Assembly: GCA_964036155.1 (NCBI GenBank)
Contig: OZ038422.1
Location: 80,933,201-80,997,200, forward strand
Source of the DNA: Diploscapter coronatus
Lineage: Eukaryota > Nematoda > Chromadorea > Rhabditida > Rhabditidae
Direction of reading: 5' to 3'
Length of the DNA stretch: 64,000 nt
Shown: in pieces, positions 12,801-26,800 of the stretch
Numbering within the stretch: the stretch's first letter is position 1
Layout of the letters: every line of letters starts with the position of its first letter
The notes under the pieces: generated by a model
The model's input: only the letters and a program-made list of their open reading frames with translations
What the model was told of the DNA's origin: nothing
Database searches by the model: none
Program-made: the position numbers and the translations under genes

Positions 12801-13036
12801 AAATTCAACAGAATCAAAATCCATCGAACTATGGAGCAATGCCTAATCAACCGGCGAATTGTCCTCCTATTCAACCGCAGCAATTCAACCCGTCTCCAAA
12901 TTGTCCTCCTAATCAACAGCAGCCTGGTAATTGGCAACAAGGCAACCAGAATCAGCCCAATTATCCCCAGCAGCAAATGTGCCCTCCGACGACTAATGGT
13001 CAACCGCAAAATAGTTTCTATCGACCTTACAATTGA
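9900..13036 (+). CDS. Gln/Asn/Pro-rich, Cys-containing tandem-repeat protein
   Basis: Three exons: 9900–9977, 10236–11000 and 12662–13036, giving about 405 residues. Exon 1 encodes a normal-looking N-terminus (MNKIFESIVDKVQNGIETIT) with no clear signal peptide. The rest is low-complexity Gln, Asn and Pro with regularly spaced CPPN and CPTP cysteine motifs. A 102-bp (34-residue) unit containing QPVGQNMQQCPTPTSGF and NMCPPNT occurs three times in a row from 10321. I place the exon 2 donor at ATG|GTGAAC (11000/11001), because removing the inserted element then leaves a standard 54 nt intron. AATAAA follows at 13085. Function unknown; the composition suggests a structural or prion-like protein, possibly cross-linked through cysteines. 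Its neighbour is the chitin-binding gene on the same strand. Confidence 0.75.
10321..10626 (+). repeat. Three 102-bp in-frame tandem repeats
   Basis: The unit beginning AGATGCAACCGGTGGGTCAG recurs at 10321, 10423 and 10525, exactly 102 bp apart. The first two units look identical; the third has a few changes. A fourth, much diverged unit begins near 10627. The repeat is in frame (34 residues). Confidence 0.9.
11017..12617. mobile_element. Non-autonomous terminal-inverted-repeat element in an intron
   Basis: The left end ACAGTGCTTTGAA (11017–11029) is inverted at the right end as TTCAAAGCACTGT (12604–12616). The element is flanked by direct AGCAAC copies at 11011–11016 and 12618–12623, which look like a target-site duplication. 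A second, near-identical right-type motif (CTCAAAGCACTGTG) is at about 12501. There is no long reading frame inside, so it is non-autonomous. The CAGTG…CACTG ends recall hAT elements, but those make 8-bp duplications, so the superfamily is uncertain. The interior carries an 18-bp perfect palindrome, TTCTAGAGCGCTCTAGAA, at 11551–11568. Confidence 0.75.
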
Positions 13037-13084
13037 GTTTTCTACCATGCTACATTTGACTATTTGTTCAGGTTTCTGAAACGA

Positions 13085-13090
13085 AATAAA
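13085..13090 (+). terminator. Polyadenylation signal of Gln-rich gene
   Basis: AATAAA lies 49 nt after the stop codon at 13034–13036, followed by a T/G-rich stretch, as expected for a 3' end site. Confidence 0.6.
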
Positions 13091-14818
13091 CTTTATCGCT
13101 GTTATTTTATTTGTTCGTTTTGCATCATTCGCCGAAAGTTCTCCTTCGTCAAGAATAGATTCTCTTTACTCAAGAGATTTATCATTTTTACTTCATTGAT
13201 ATTTGTTATTCTTTCGTCACCAGCCTTCAATTTCCGCGGCTTGCCGATGCCCAGAATTTGTCCAATTGAATATATCTCTTTTTCTAAAGACATAATGCAC
13301 ATATGATGAGCGAGAGTGGCGAGAAAGCGAAATGTCAAAAATAAAAAGTGCGAATTTGAAAGAAGATGAATTGAGTGAAAGGGAGTCGAGGAATCGAATG
13401 CAGCCGTGGCCGTGAGAAGGAGTGAAAAGGAATGCGAGACAAATTAGATTATGAAAGTGGTGAAGGACGAAAAATGTTTGCTGCTGAATGTAGTTTCGTT
13501 TGAAGTGTAATGTTCGGGAAGACATCAGTCAGTTCCAAATCTTGCTTGTTGTTCTGTTTTGCTTTCTAGAGGATGAAAAGTAAATGAGCTTTAAATTTCA
13601 TACTTTATTCACCTTGCTCATGCTGATTGTGTCATGCAAGATCAACGATTGCTAGTGATTCGTGTTTTGTTGCCACTCTTCTCATGAAATCGACCTCTGA
13701 CAGAAGATCTGTGTGTCTTAGGTTATTTCTCTTTCACAACTCACATCGATGGATTATCAAAAGAAAGACAGCTCTGCTTTCAAGCGGCTGCCAGACTAGT
13801 CGTCGACAAATGTGTGGTGTTTGACATGATTAATGCATATCGATAACTCATTGCGTTTATTTCCGTGTCGGCCTCTCACAATATCCATCTTCTTCCGATT
13901 TTCTAAATAAATACCCCTACACAATATGAAAAAAACTAAATTATTTCCGCCTTTTTATAAATTTGCACCTTTATTGAAAGTTAGTTGATTTTTGCCTATT
14001 TCTTCGTCTCCTTTTACTCTATTTCCATTCAGTCGTCTCAACGACGCCAATATATACGTTGAAAATTGTGCCTGTACCTGAACCAAAGATTTTTTTCTAT
14101 TAAATACCTTTCACTTATTTACCTGACTTCTTCGATAGTTTAGCAAAAAATTTTACCTCATTATTACCTGTTTACTACCATCCTTATTTCTTCTTTTCAT
14201 GATAAATACTGATGGATTATCTATCTGGGCTAACTCTAGGAAAACCAACTCATACCTACACCATAAGTCTGCTAGAAAACATCATGTTATTTCGGCATGG
14301 TGAAAGTTATTTTCTTTTTTATTATGTTGCAAAAATAACTGCTCGGATAATGATTACATATGCTTGAGTTTTCTACAGATATAATTATTGATCCGATTCG
14401 AATTTATAAGAGATCGAATAAAATATATTTCCTGTTCTTTTCAGCAGCCCTAATCCATATTAATTGACTTTTATCGAGCTTTTCTTCTGATATTCGAAAA
14501 AATAAGAAGTGCTGATTTGAGCCGATTTTCAACTTCTTTGTTCTGGGCACTTTACACATTTGTAGCTTCAATTTCGTCATTTTCTATTTCCCTCTTCCTA
14601 CTCTCCCTTCCTTCAAACTTTGACTTTCATCTCATTTTCTACCTTCTCTTTCATCTTTTCATTTGCAGCTTTTTGCTTGTTACCTACACTTGATTGCTTT
14701 TTGCAATGATTTTCAATAGATACTACCGATCGAATTTTTACTAATGTGATTTTTTAAGAAAATAACCTGATGAACACATTGTCTTCGATACGATGAATGA
14801 ATTTATATGAGACTAAAG
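13091..14818. other. Intergenic region
   Basis: AT-rich with many homopolymer runs. The open frames here are short and have no codon pattern or family resemblance that I can support. Confidence 0.5.
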
Positions 14819-16279
14819 ATGACAGATTCTTCGGGAAGTGATGGAAATGCGCTGATTACGTCCACAACCAGCACGACTCCTTCGTTACCCCTTCATCGAT
14901 ACAGCAATCCAGGTATTTGCTTGTTATGTTCATAGGCCAATGGTATTATTTCTTTCATTATCTTATTTTCAAAGTTGAATTGGAGTTGATCTTCGAAAGC
15001 TTTCGGAATTTATCATATCGGGATTCCAGCAAAGTGGTTAAAACTCTGTTACGCGCTTACTTGTACAGAATTAGCAAAGTTTTTGGATAATTTTTATATC
15101 CAAATTATAGAAGGTAGAAAACGACACATTCATGACCAAATGAAATATAATTATGCCGTTCTACAGTTTAGTCTAGTAATGCTAAAATCAGATTTATAAA
15201 AAAGAAAAAAATTATCCTCATAGTTCCGATTGAATCTGTATAAAAATCCTTGCCAGCTTAGATACCTGTTCTCATTGTAAATTCACTGCTCGTTCAACGT
15301 CAATTTTGCAAATCATTATAAATGATTTAGATCCACTCAACACATTAGCCCGTGTTTGGCCTTGCTCTCGATGTGGTTGTCTTTTGGGGCTGGCCCATTT
15401 GTCATTTGGCACTATTTTACTGGTTCGTGATAAATTAGTTGAAACCTCCGAATGATTAATCCACAATTTTAGCTATTCGACTTGCTATTTTCTAACATCC
15501 GGCATTCTGAATTTCTAGTCACTGCCTCTTTCGGATACATTATCTGTTCGATTTTATGCTTCATCATTGTGAGGTAAACTTCTTCTTGTTGCCTATCATG
15601 AAATGGCTAATCAAGTCGTGATGAAACGTTAATGTTCTTCGAATATATTATGCTTGTTTTCCGAGGATTTTCGTTGCAGATTTAAAATCTTTTCATATTT
15701 TTACTTTCGGTTATTCTTGGTCATAATTTATAACTCATTCAAATTCAAATCTGAGCATATGCCAGTTTTGCGTAACTGTACGATTATGCATACACTCAAT
15801 TCAGGAGGCTTGACCGATGTGCTCAGCTCTTGTTGCTGTGCTTCTGCGTGTTCTCAAGTTTAATGTCTCTGGTGATATTCTTCGATAGTGCATCCTCCCT
15901 AAACAGATTGTGCGAAGTCGATTGCGAACAGTCAACACTACATTTCGTCTACTCATTCCTAATCATTACATCGCTTTCAGAACGTGAGAACTTTATTATG
16001 TATCGAACAGCTTATTGAGAAGTTGACATTCGAATTTAACCAGAAGGATATATCGATATTCCCAATCTAAAGTTTCATTTGAATATTTTAGTGACAGTTC
16101 TAATATTTTCACTTATCGTGGTCTACCGATCGCTACGAAATGCTTTCGCACTTGAGTCACCTTCAAGTCCATATTCAACACTAATCGTCGGTGATTATGA
16201 GCAACTCCGAAGTCAGCCAAAAATCTCAAATCCAAGATATTTATTTCGACCTTCTGTTCAGATGCAATATCTTCCATGA
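14819..16279 (+). CDS. Four-transmembrane protein, sarcospan/CD20-like topology
   Basis: Five exons: 14819–14912, 15262–15422, 15473–15573, 15805–15983 and 16092–16279, totalling 723 nt (240 residues) with all phases agreeing. A Ser/Thr-rich N-terminal tail is followed by a Cys-containing segment (PDTCSHCKFT). The four hydrophobic segments contain CLLGLAHLSFGTILL, ASFGYIICSILCFIIV, LLLLCFCVFSSLMSLVIFF and FVYSFLIITSLSELTVLIFSL. The loop between segments 3 and 4 holds a CEVDCEQ cysteine pair. The C-terminal tail, about 55 residues, is polar and probably cytosolic. The topology resembles sarcospan and CD20-family tetraspans, but I see no family-defining motif, so this is only an analogy. Confidence 0.75.
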
Positions 16280-19200
16280 TGATAGTAAATAAATCGTTTT
16301 GCCTCAAATAAATAATCAAGATTGTGCAAACATTAACCTAAGAGGAGAAAAAACGTGAATTTATACTAGTTTTAGATGCTTGAAAATTTTTTAAAAATTC
16401 GACTGAGATTCTTCGATTGCTCGGCTTATCAGCATTAATTTGAAGAGAACAGCAAGGCTAATAGCTATCGTTGTTCAATTTTAAAATTCATAGGGCTCAA
16501 ATTTAGAGTTTCAATGCATATTTTTTTTGTAACTTATATAATTGATTGAATTGAACATTCGGAAGTCAATCTCATTCAGATCGAGGAGTTATGAATATCT
16601 ATCATATCTAGTATGATATAGAAAAGGAAGCATTCATTTCAGCGCTGGACGAAATCGCTATTTAAAAATTTGAAATGGAAGAATGTCGACTTTTCAGCAT
16701 TCTAAATTGTTGCTTCAGAAGCAAAGTCCAAAATATTCTTTATTTTTCCATCCGAAATTTGAGTCGAATAGATTTTGATTATTGAAAAAATAAGGTTAAT
16801 GTCTTGCGAAATCAAAACAGCTCAGACCTAATCCGTAGTCGATAATTCGATAATTATGGAAAAATAACATTTAAAGATTGTAATATTAGCAATCTCTAAA
16901 AAATGGAGACCGATCAGAGCTCTGCAAACCGTCATTCATCAATGTGACAGCATCGTCCAATGACTTGTGTTTCTGTCAGTCTCTATTAATGGCATTCGGC
17001 ATTCAGAGTTTCATTCGATACCTGCCTGTCTTCCATTCTTTGCTTCACCTTATTCGATTATTTCCCGCAGCATTCTCCCTTCGTCCAACTTCTTCTTCTT
17101 CTTCTGGTTCATTTCAACCAGTTGCATTTTCATTCCATTCCATTTTCCTCCTTTGTCACTGCTTTCCTTTCTGTGGCATCTCCTCATTGTCTCCAGTCGC
17201 CTGTCTTTTTCAATACTCTCTTCCTTCGCGCAGCTTTTCCTTCACGATTCTCGCGATTATCCGCTTGGATCAACCCGAGTATTTGCATAATCGAATTGAA
17301 ATATTCGCACAAAACCTAACAATAGCAAGTAGCAAACATTCAATCTAGGCTTTGATTATTTAGTTAAAATTATCACTCATTCCGAAACTAAAACTGAAAT
17401 CGAAGTCTATCAACGATTGATTGATTCTCAGAAATGTTCGTTATTCATGTTTCTAAATGGGAACTGAACTGCATTGCTATTCCTACGAAACTGCATGAAA
17501 TTAGATTTACAGTAATGAATTTCAGCGATCTGGGTTACCAATGATGCAACACATATTCCAGGGGTTCTATTTTCTTCTTGAGATATCTATACAAAACAAG
17601 CGTTCAACCGCCGTGATGATTTTCCAATCTGCTTCTCTACAAATTCTGAATGAATCAATATTTCTTCCATTTTGATTGCAGTGCTTGTTCTACCCCTCTC
17701 TGTCGACTAATTTGCAAACTTCTTGTCATTCTTTCATCCCACTTTACCTCATTTGGATACTCCCATTTCATTTCATCGATTGCATCATTTTTTACAAGTC
17801 TCTTCCTACTTTTCCTTTACACTCGCGCACTAAAGTCTGTTAGTCTGACTATTTTTCCTCTCCGGTTTCATTTCGTTTTCTGTTTCCCGATTTATTTCAA
17901 TTTCCCCGTTTTCCGTTACTTCATCCAATTATCTCATTAGAGTTGTGAGTGTCTTTGTGCATTGCAGCCCCGGCTTCTGACCCTTGCCTTTTCCACTGCC
18001 ACTGCATTGTCGATTTGCTTGATTGTAGGCAATTTTACTCCAATCAGTTGAGTGCAGTGAGTGGTGCCGAGTAGTGCTTTCAGGCTTCCAGTTGCCCTCG
18101 CCGTTTCTATTTCAGTCCCTTCAGCAGTGTTTATCCAATCCGCAGGATCACTCCATTCCCCCATTCCCCCTTCACAGTTTCACTGTCAACCTCACCCAAT
18201 TCCAACCAACCTGTGCATGTTTACTTACTTTTTCCATCTCATCCATCGAAATCCCTCCCTTTCCACTCAATCCACCATTCCTTTCACTCCAATCAGACTT
18301 CATCACTCCTATATCCATTGCATTTCCGTTATCGAATCGTATCCACTTCTGTGTTCCGGCCGGTTTCCTACAAATTCACACATCACTTCACCATTTCTCA
18401 CGTTCGCGTATTTCCCTTTCCACTTATTGGATCGGCATAATCGAGGTCCTTCACGAGTTATCTGGCTTAGCAGCTAAGCATCAATTGGCTGTGCTCGAAC
18501 GATATCGTCTGTGCATTGAGCGTTCTTGCACTCCCGCTCCTCTCTGTTGTGTCAGCTCAGTCAAATGTTGCTCAGATCGAGTTGTGTCAGGTCGAGTTTC
18601 ACGTTCTCCTCTTCATTTGCGTGTCGACATTTGATATGATAAGCTTTTCTTTGCAAGCAGAAATTTTTCGATTCAGCGATTTACAGCGATGCAATTCGAA
18701 TGAACGTGACACAGATCTGCAGAAAGAAATGGAGACATCGAGAATGAAACTGAACGGATGCGATTTCCGGCGAACAGCCTGCATTCCACATCCTCGTTCC
18801 ATGTCTCATTCATTATATGTCACCGACTTTTTCGGCCACCGTTTCGAAAAAGCGACAAGCAAATTGAGTACAAAAGTCGATCCTCAAAGCGTCAGTTTTT
18901 CAAGGATAAAGGGGTACCTACAATCAGTCAATCAGTCAGTCCGTCACTCGTTCAGTGAGTTTGTGGGAGAGCGGTCTCTTTCAAGTATCTTCTTCACTTC
19001 ATTCGACCTACAGTCCTCCTCTCTTCTACACAACAATCATGTTTCCCTCGTTTCTGTTTATCTTACTCCTAATTGATCGAACAATAAGTCTATGGATATC
19101 TGGAACTGAGCAGAAAATCGGTTTCTCTCTCTGAAATCTTTTAGTTTTTTCCAGTCTATCTTTGAAGCGTTTTTATCAATGAGCTTCAGCCTTTGCGCAT

Positions 19201-22200
19201 CTTGCAAAAAAGCTTAGCAGATTGCGCAGCACATTTCGAAGGCTGCAATAAATTACGCTGAGCTGGAGGAGAGATGCGCAGAGCGAGTGCTCATCCGGCA
19301 AACAGGCAGACCAGCAGAGAAACTCCAGAAGTGTTGTAATACGGCGACTTTCACTCAAGTCGACTCCATCATTCGGTTTGTCCTTGTTCCACAGCCTGCT
19401 GTGAATGACTCGAAGAATTCTGACTGCAGAATTCAGCACTTCACATCTATTGCAGCGATGCAGAAACCGAGACTGCTGACTGCAACTGTCCTCTATTCAA
19501 TTATTCGTCAATTTCTCATCCAAACAAACACTTCTCCTCTCAGCGAATTCAAACGTTTCATACTTTCAAGCGCGGAAGATTTTTCCTCTTTTTGTAGATG
19601 AATTATTTTCCGACTTCTTTGCATCATATTAATCTCGAGAAGATTCAAGAGTTGAATTCACTATTTTTATATAAGTAAAGTTGAGATTTGAGATGTTGTC
19701 ATAATTTTTAGTGTTATTTGCTTATCTGCCAGTTATTTTTTCTCCTTGTTGCAGGATGTTAATCAAGAAATTCACTTATCCGTTCGAAATTTCTAAAATT
19801 GATTACAGAACCCTACTAATTCAATGTCGTTTCTTTTTAATTTGAAATGATTCGAAATCAATTTTCATTAACTGTTTCATCAATTACCTTTTTCACAAAA
19901 TACATTAATTTTCTCGCGTTTCAATCTCCATCTGCACCTCCACAGTTTCATGTCTTCCGTCTTCGTTGCATCTTCATCTCTTCAGCTTTCTTTCCTTTTG
20001 CCTTCAGCTTCGATTCCATTCAGCATTCAATTGGATTCCATTCTCATTCATATTCTCTTCCATTCTCATGCAGTCTGCATCTCTACAAGTCAATCGTCCG
20101 ATTTTTCCTTTCTTCTGTCCTTTTTCCCCTATTATTTTCCTGCATCTTTCAATTTCTTCCTGTGTTTTATTCTTGTCTCATTTTGCATTTGTTTTAGTGA
20201 TTTCTTTGCTTCACGTGTCTCTGCGCCTGTGTGTGTTACATCAGGAAGAAGCTATGCTCTCAAATGCAGTGCAATGATTATTTTATTATCATCAGCCACT
20301 CAGTTGCTATAATTAAAACTTATCTTTGGCATCATATTGATTCATTGAACGCATTACTTTATCTTGATGCTATTTGAGTAGTTCGTTTCCTCAAACTGTA
20401 TCTTTTAGAAAGTAACTAGCATGCGAAAATTATCATCTTGAATGGTGATAATTTTGAGATTAATTTTGTCCTAAGGTAGTGGCGCACAAAAGCTTAAAAT
20501 AGTTCATTATGTTTATAAAGCTTTATTAATTCTTTTCCAATGGACCGACCTTTATTAAATTCATCAAGCATTAGAGGCATCCAATCTAAAGTTCGCATGC
20601 TCCACCCACTTTGTGAAGCAAACATTGGTCCAATCATTGGTTTCTCGTTAATTAGTTCTCTAATTAAACAATTTCGCTGCAATTTTTCTTCTACGAATAT
20701 TCAAATGAGCATTCGGGCGAATGATTTGCACCGTTAAAATGTTGTAAAAACAGTCTAGAGCTGTTCTGGAGCCGTTTGAAAATCAATCGTCAATGAAAGT
20801 TCGTGAAATATGAAATTCCTAAACTGGCAAAGTGGTTTCACTCGAAAGCAGCTAGGATATTCATGTAGATCTAGAGTGCGCTGCATATTTTAGGACAAAA
20901 AAATCAAGAATGACCAACAGAAAAAGACGAAAGTCTATTTAAAAGTCGCAATTTTCAAAGGTACGCAATGCACAAATTTTGATAGGAAAATCTGTTTGAA
21001 AAAAACGTTCAGTGTTACCTAAAACAAGCCTAATTCGACGGTATAGGTTTAGAAACGCAATGTTAAATTTTGAATAATCATTTGCGGGCCCTGACTCAAT
21101 CACAATATCTTCTAGTCTCATTCAGTTCTCGATCATAACATTGGGAAGGTCAATCATTTCACAAATTATTATTATTCAGTTTCCAACCTTTTCGCCACTG
21201 TTTTGTTGCTGTATGAAATCGATGGGATGGCTTGAAATGTCTAGCCAGTCAAAGTGTAACAGTCATAAAAGGATGTGCACATGGCAGATGAAGAAGCAAA
21301 GCATAGCGTGCACCATCCTCTTCCTTCCTTGGCAAATACACACGCAATCTTCATGCCTTCGCGTCTTTTTGTCACGTTTCGAAGCTAGCATTATTTTGCG
21401 AAAAGCTGACGGAATAATTTGGAATGGGAAATGCATAGGAATCTCGAAGCAAAGCAATCTCATCATTTGGTGTGTTTTCATGTTTTCAATGACTTGCATC
21501 GACACTCTGATTGTATTATTGTTGTAGTTGAGTTGTCTGTTGACATTTAGCCCTCAGGCACTCGGCAGTCTCAGTTTCCCTTTTTTCTCTTCGTCTATCG
21601 CCTTTCTCCCATTTATGGAACTGTTTGTCTGCTCCAGTGCCAATATCTTTCTCTGCATCCTTTTGCCTGTGCCTGTCAAGTATCGTCTATTCCAGTTGCC
21701 ACTTGTATTGTTGTGTGTGTGTGTGTGTGTGCATTTGCATCATTTCAATCTCCATTTTCTGCTTCACAATTCATCTATTTCATCTTTCATTCTCTTTATT
21801 TTGTTGATCTATCGGATTTACTCTTTAGTTTGTTGTTCAAATGCAAACATGTTATTCACGAAAGTGAGTAGGATTAAGAAGAGAACTACGAGACTATTGC
21901 GTTCAAATTTCTATTATCTCTGGAAAATTGTTCTTCATTTACGAAATTAAAAGAGAATTTCGGAATTGAATAGCATAACTTATCCTAGATTAAGCCACGA
22001 AACTTTATATATCATAGACGTGTAGTTTCGAAAGATTCGAAACTAGTTTTCTTTTTGTTAAACTCTAGCATCAATAGTCAAATTTTTAATGAAAAGAGTT
22101 TATGGAAATCTCATATTCGTAGTTCGATCTCGCTTGAAACGATAAAGCTTAAAAATATCTAAGCCTTTCTAAATAAAAATATTCGAAATAAGATTTGAAG

Positions 22201-23870
22201 ATAATTTGAAACTTCATGTATCGTAAAATAGGTAGAAATTCGTGTAATATACTGAATTTTTACACTATGTAACCAGTATTCGATCCTAAAATAATAAAAC
22301 TTTTTTTCTGCTTCAGTAAGTTAATTTTAATACTATCTTTTCTAAATCTATGGATCAGAAAGGAAAACGCGACTGTTTTATTTCTTCCACTCACTTTTCT
22401 ATTATGCCCGTGGTCTTTATTGAATATTTGCTGACATTCCATTTCTTATTGAAGAATCACGCAAAGTCAGACGTACAGTTTACATCGTTGATTTGGCTAG
22501 GTTAAACAGATAAATACGTTTGTCTGACAGAACTTCTTGAAAATTTTGAATGAAAATTAGAATAGACAAATTACCGGAGAGAATCGAGAAAATTATGGCA
22601 AGTTGAACCGCTTTTTCAAACGACGATTGCGCAATTAGTACGCATCCGTTGGACGTGTGAAAATAATAATTCGTTGTAACCCATCACTCGCTTAGTGGCA
22701 GTCATTTTTGAAATTCGATTGACAGCTCCATGCGATTTACTTTTGAAAATGTTCACTTTTTGTAACAATATCAAAACCCTTCCTCCATTGTTGCAATGCG
22801 GGTGCATTTGACTGATTTCTGCTCGTATAGTGATGTGGCATTTGAGCATTCAATTCAATCTCTTCCTCTTCTTTCAACAACTCCCATCTTCCTTTATCCG
22901 TTTCGCGCCGCTCACTCCGGCTTCTTCCTTATTCGGTCTTTTCGCTGCTTTTTGGCATTGCCTTTTCTCCTTTCTGTTCTTCTCAAATTTCCTCTTCAAT
23001 TCCGAATCATCGCCTCTGCCTCTGTCTGTGCATCTGCGCTGCTTCTGGCAATGGTCCCGTATTATTATTGTTATTATTTATGCTGCCCTTTTTCCAGAGA
23101 AGTTTCCCAGTTTCAACCGTTATTCCTTTTCGCATATAAAACAGCATTTATTGGGGCATCACCGACCTCGTTTGTCTTTTTGTCAATTCGAGTTTCCTCT
23201 AATCTGCCCTCCATCATTCTCCACTCGTGCATATTTAGCTCTCACACATAGTTTATTCCCACTCAACGCGATTTTTTCAACCCAAAGTTTTTACTTGTTC
23301 TAATTTCGTTTTTTTTTTTTTTCAATAACACGTTTTCTAGTCTAAATTGCTTGTGAAACTCTCCCTGCAGAAATTCCAAACTACAAGAAAATTGTGCTTG
23401 ATAAAAAAATTGTTATTTGGAAATCTTCTTGCATCGGCCCTTCATCACATAGGAATTCGTGAAATCGGATCTGATTATTTGACTGAACCTCTTCCTTTGT
23501 TATTATACAGGGTTAAGATGAGACGTTACCCAAAAAAAAGCTAAAGCTAAACAGGTGCGAGCAAAGATTTGTGCAGGAATAAGAAGATTTGTTGTTACTT
23601 GAATGAGAAGTTTCGTGTTTGTAAAACAATACATTTTCTATCTACCGATACATTTGTTCTGATACGATATCTTCATTAAACTTCCTTACTTCTTGTAAAA
23701 TCATTATCCAAGCGTAAAAAATAATTTTAAAAACTTTCTATAAACATTTTCCTTTATCATTAGAAAAATCTATAATCTTTCTTCTTTTTGCGCTTTGCAG
23801 ACTTTTTCGATTCATGTATTTATCGCTAATTTTTTTTTTCATATATCGGCTGATGACGTAACATTTTCAG
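16280..23870. other. Long gene-poor, pyrimidine-rich region
   Basis: No coding exon that I can support. Large parts (about 17,000–18,500, 19,900–20,250, 21,540–21,800 and 22,860–23,300) are C/T-rich on the plus strand. These give long open frames of Ser/Phe/Leu/Pro that lack a normal protein composition. Some of it probably represents promoter or 5' untranslated introns of the gene starting at 23872. Confidence 0.5.
21712..21731. repeat. (GT)n microsatellite
   Basis: A run of about ten TG/GT dinucleotides within the pyrimidine-rich spacer. Confidence 0.9.
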
Positions 23871-23871
23871 G

Positions 23872-26800
23872 ATGGCAGAGTCCTCTGGAGGGAACTGGTA
23901 CAAGTCTCGATTTGCCTATCGCTCTGTAGCGTTCAGAACTTGGGATGTGGGAGGGGTCGCCAGGCTGAGAGCTGCAAAGAAGGAGCTGGAGTCTAATAAA
24001 CAGAAGATTGAAAATGAGAGGGAGACAGGAACGAGTCAGAGGAAGGAAGGAAGCAGGTTGGTCACCAGATTTATTGCTTATTTCTATTTTAAAATCAGAC
24101 AAATTAGAACTGATGTAAACCATATCAAATCTAAAACTGGGGAAATCTGCGATATTGACAAATGCTTTTCATAACTTGCTATTGTGGAATTCTTTATCGT
24201 TTTTAGATTGATTTTTCAGAAAGTTGACAATTATCCACTGAATTCAAATACGTTCAGTCTATTGTGTTTAGTGAATATTTTCAGTCATTAGAGAAGTTGG
24301 CTTCTAAAGTACGATTCGAGTTTCCACCAGGCAAATTTTTTCCTGATTTTGAATTAGCCAATATCGCTGATCTTCATGAAAAATTGCATTGCACTTTATA
24401 AAGGTTCCAATAAGCTAGACTTTATGACTTGATCTTCCATGCATCTATGCAAATGGGTGTGTCTGCATTTATCCTTTCGCTTTTTTACAGTCCTTCCTCT
24501 TTCGCCTATTCCCTAATCTCATGCCCTAATCACCTAATCTGATCGATAAGTTGTTATGTGCTACTTTCTCTAATGTATCTCCGCTGGCATTGCATTCACA
24601 TCATCTCAGTCTTCAGCCTGTCTGCAACACTGCAACATAATGTTCCCCTCTTTCCTCTCTTCTGATTCAGCGCAAATTCCTCAGCTACTTCTGTTCTTCA
24701 TTCTTCCTTCCTTCACTCTTTCAGCGGCTTCGTTTTATCTCAGACAGCTAATTTTCTGGATTTGTGAACTTCTTTTTGCTGCTTCACGTGTGCAGGTGCC
24801 TCCTCCTTGCCTCTCTTCTTTCACTCGTTACTCCTTCACTCCTTTTGTCAATTGCATTCCCCCATTCCCTCTATTCTCATTCCGCTCTGTTGCTGCTGCT
24901 GTTGCAGTCTGAATCTTCAAGCTTCTTCCCCAATTTGCAACGAATTATACGTTTGTCCATTCGCATCTAAATCTAAATAATCTCTATCTCTATTTCTGTT
25001 TCCGTAGTGTTTATATTTGTTTCCCGTGGTCAGGATGCCTTCCGTCCATTTATTTGTCCATCCTCAGCAGCCCTGGCTTATGTTGCCTCGCTGCTGCTGC
25101 TTCTGCTGCCGCCAATCTGACCCAAACCGGAATAAACACAGCAGACGGGGCTATTTCAAAGAGAAGTACGTCCTGGTTCGTTTGCAATTACCGATTGTTT
25201 TTATGGACTGTGGCTTGGATTGGATTCGGCTGTGTCTGGGAGTATCACATAACATCCCTCCTTCGCCTTCCTCCTCTGCCCCTTGTAGCTCCATTTCACC
25301 GCTTATCCTTCTGTTCCTCACGCTCCGTTCCTTCCTTTCCCCTCTCGAATCTCCGATTCTTTCTCCAATCGTTCTAATTCTCATTTGATTTCTCCCGATC
25401 ATTCATTCTCAATTCCAATGCATTCCTCCAATTGTTTGCTTATTTAGCACCGCCCTTGCTCTCTCTCTTCCTCCTTCCTCCCTTCCTCATATTCTTCATG
25501 AATTCAGCTTCTTCCTCTCACTCCTTCCTCTGTCTGCACCCAATACATCCAACTTGTCAGTCCGTGCGTATTGCATATTGATATGTTATCACTTTGCTCT
25601 CTGCCAAACGTCACATGCTATTACACACGCGCATACATGCTCAGTCTAATCTCGCAACCCTTCCCCCTTTTCTCTCTTCCTTCCGCTTGATCTGATCTTT
25701 CTGTCTCTGTCCGTTGTTTCTGTTTTCTCATTCCAAATCCCTTTTGTTAATAAACATCGCAACCTTGCCTTTGACTGTTTCTCTGTCTGTCATTGTTTCT
25801 AAGTATCAGTCAAGCACCACTTCAGCACTTCAGGCAAATACTATTTTCTCTTCAAAATACCCTCCCAGCTTACCGCAAAATTACTCTGTCAAAAGGGCTG
25901 CTCTCAACATCTCAACATTACCTCTACCCTCATCTCTTTTTATACTCGCATTTTTCATCTTTGCACGATAACTTTTTGTCTAACATCACTCTTCACTTCT
26001 TTACTCTACAAGATGTGTCTTGTCCACACTCCTCTTCACTCAGAGATGTCGAACAATCAGTTTTGAAATAACTTCCCAGGTTTCTTTTCGAAACCTTCAC
26101 TTTAGTTTTTAACATCTTGCCTACTACTCACTGATAAATTATCTTTTTTCAATTTATTTTTCAATTTTTGTGCGACTGATATTGTCGAAAATCGATAAAT
26201 TGAGTCAAAAATAATCTGCGCAATTTTGAAGATGCAAGATATATATTGTGTAATGTCGAAATTAGCTTCAAAATGATTTATTAGATCATTCGAACGTCGT
26301 TAATTCGGATGCAATAACACGCTAATCCCCGTCCATTAAATGCTCGAGTTTATTTTGTCGCAGTTTATTGGTATTCGACAATTTCTTTCCTTTAAATATG
26401 TTATTATTTGTACGTTATTAGCAGTCGTTAGTTTGATAATCGAGGATACTGAAATCTAAAATACTTGCAGGATGAGTCAATAGCTTAGATTATTTCATAA
26501 GTTTAAGGAATACAATTTGATGAGTATGTGAGCAATTTCTTAACATTTTTTATTAATACAAATTATATTACGAATTTTTTTTATTTTGGGTACAAACTCG
26601 TGGTAGAAATGTAAATGCACAAATCTTTTAACTCGCCACGTAGATCCAGCATTTTTGCTACTTATCCTACAGTTAACTATAGTTTTATCTAATTTTTGCC
26701 ATAACGGAAAGTATTTGTGTGATTTCAATTTTTGCGATCAACTTTAATGTAAACAATGATTAGTTATTTCGAAATTAACATTTTTTGCAATTTCATTTAC

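Noticed and set aside
16967..23303. Long plus-strand open frames rich in Ser, Phe, Leu and Pro
   Set aside because: They follow pyrimidine-rich DNA, often open in two or three frames at once, and show no domain, splice context or normal amino-acid balance.
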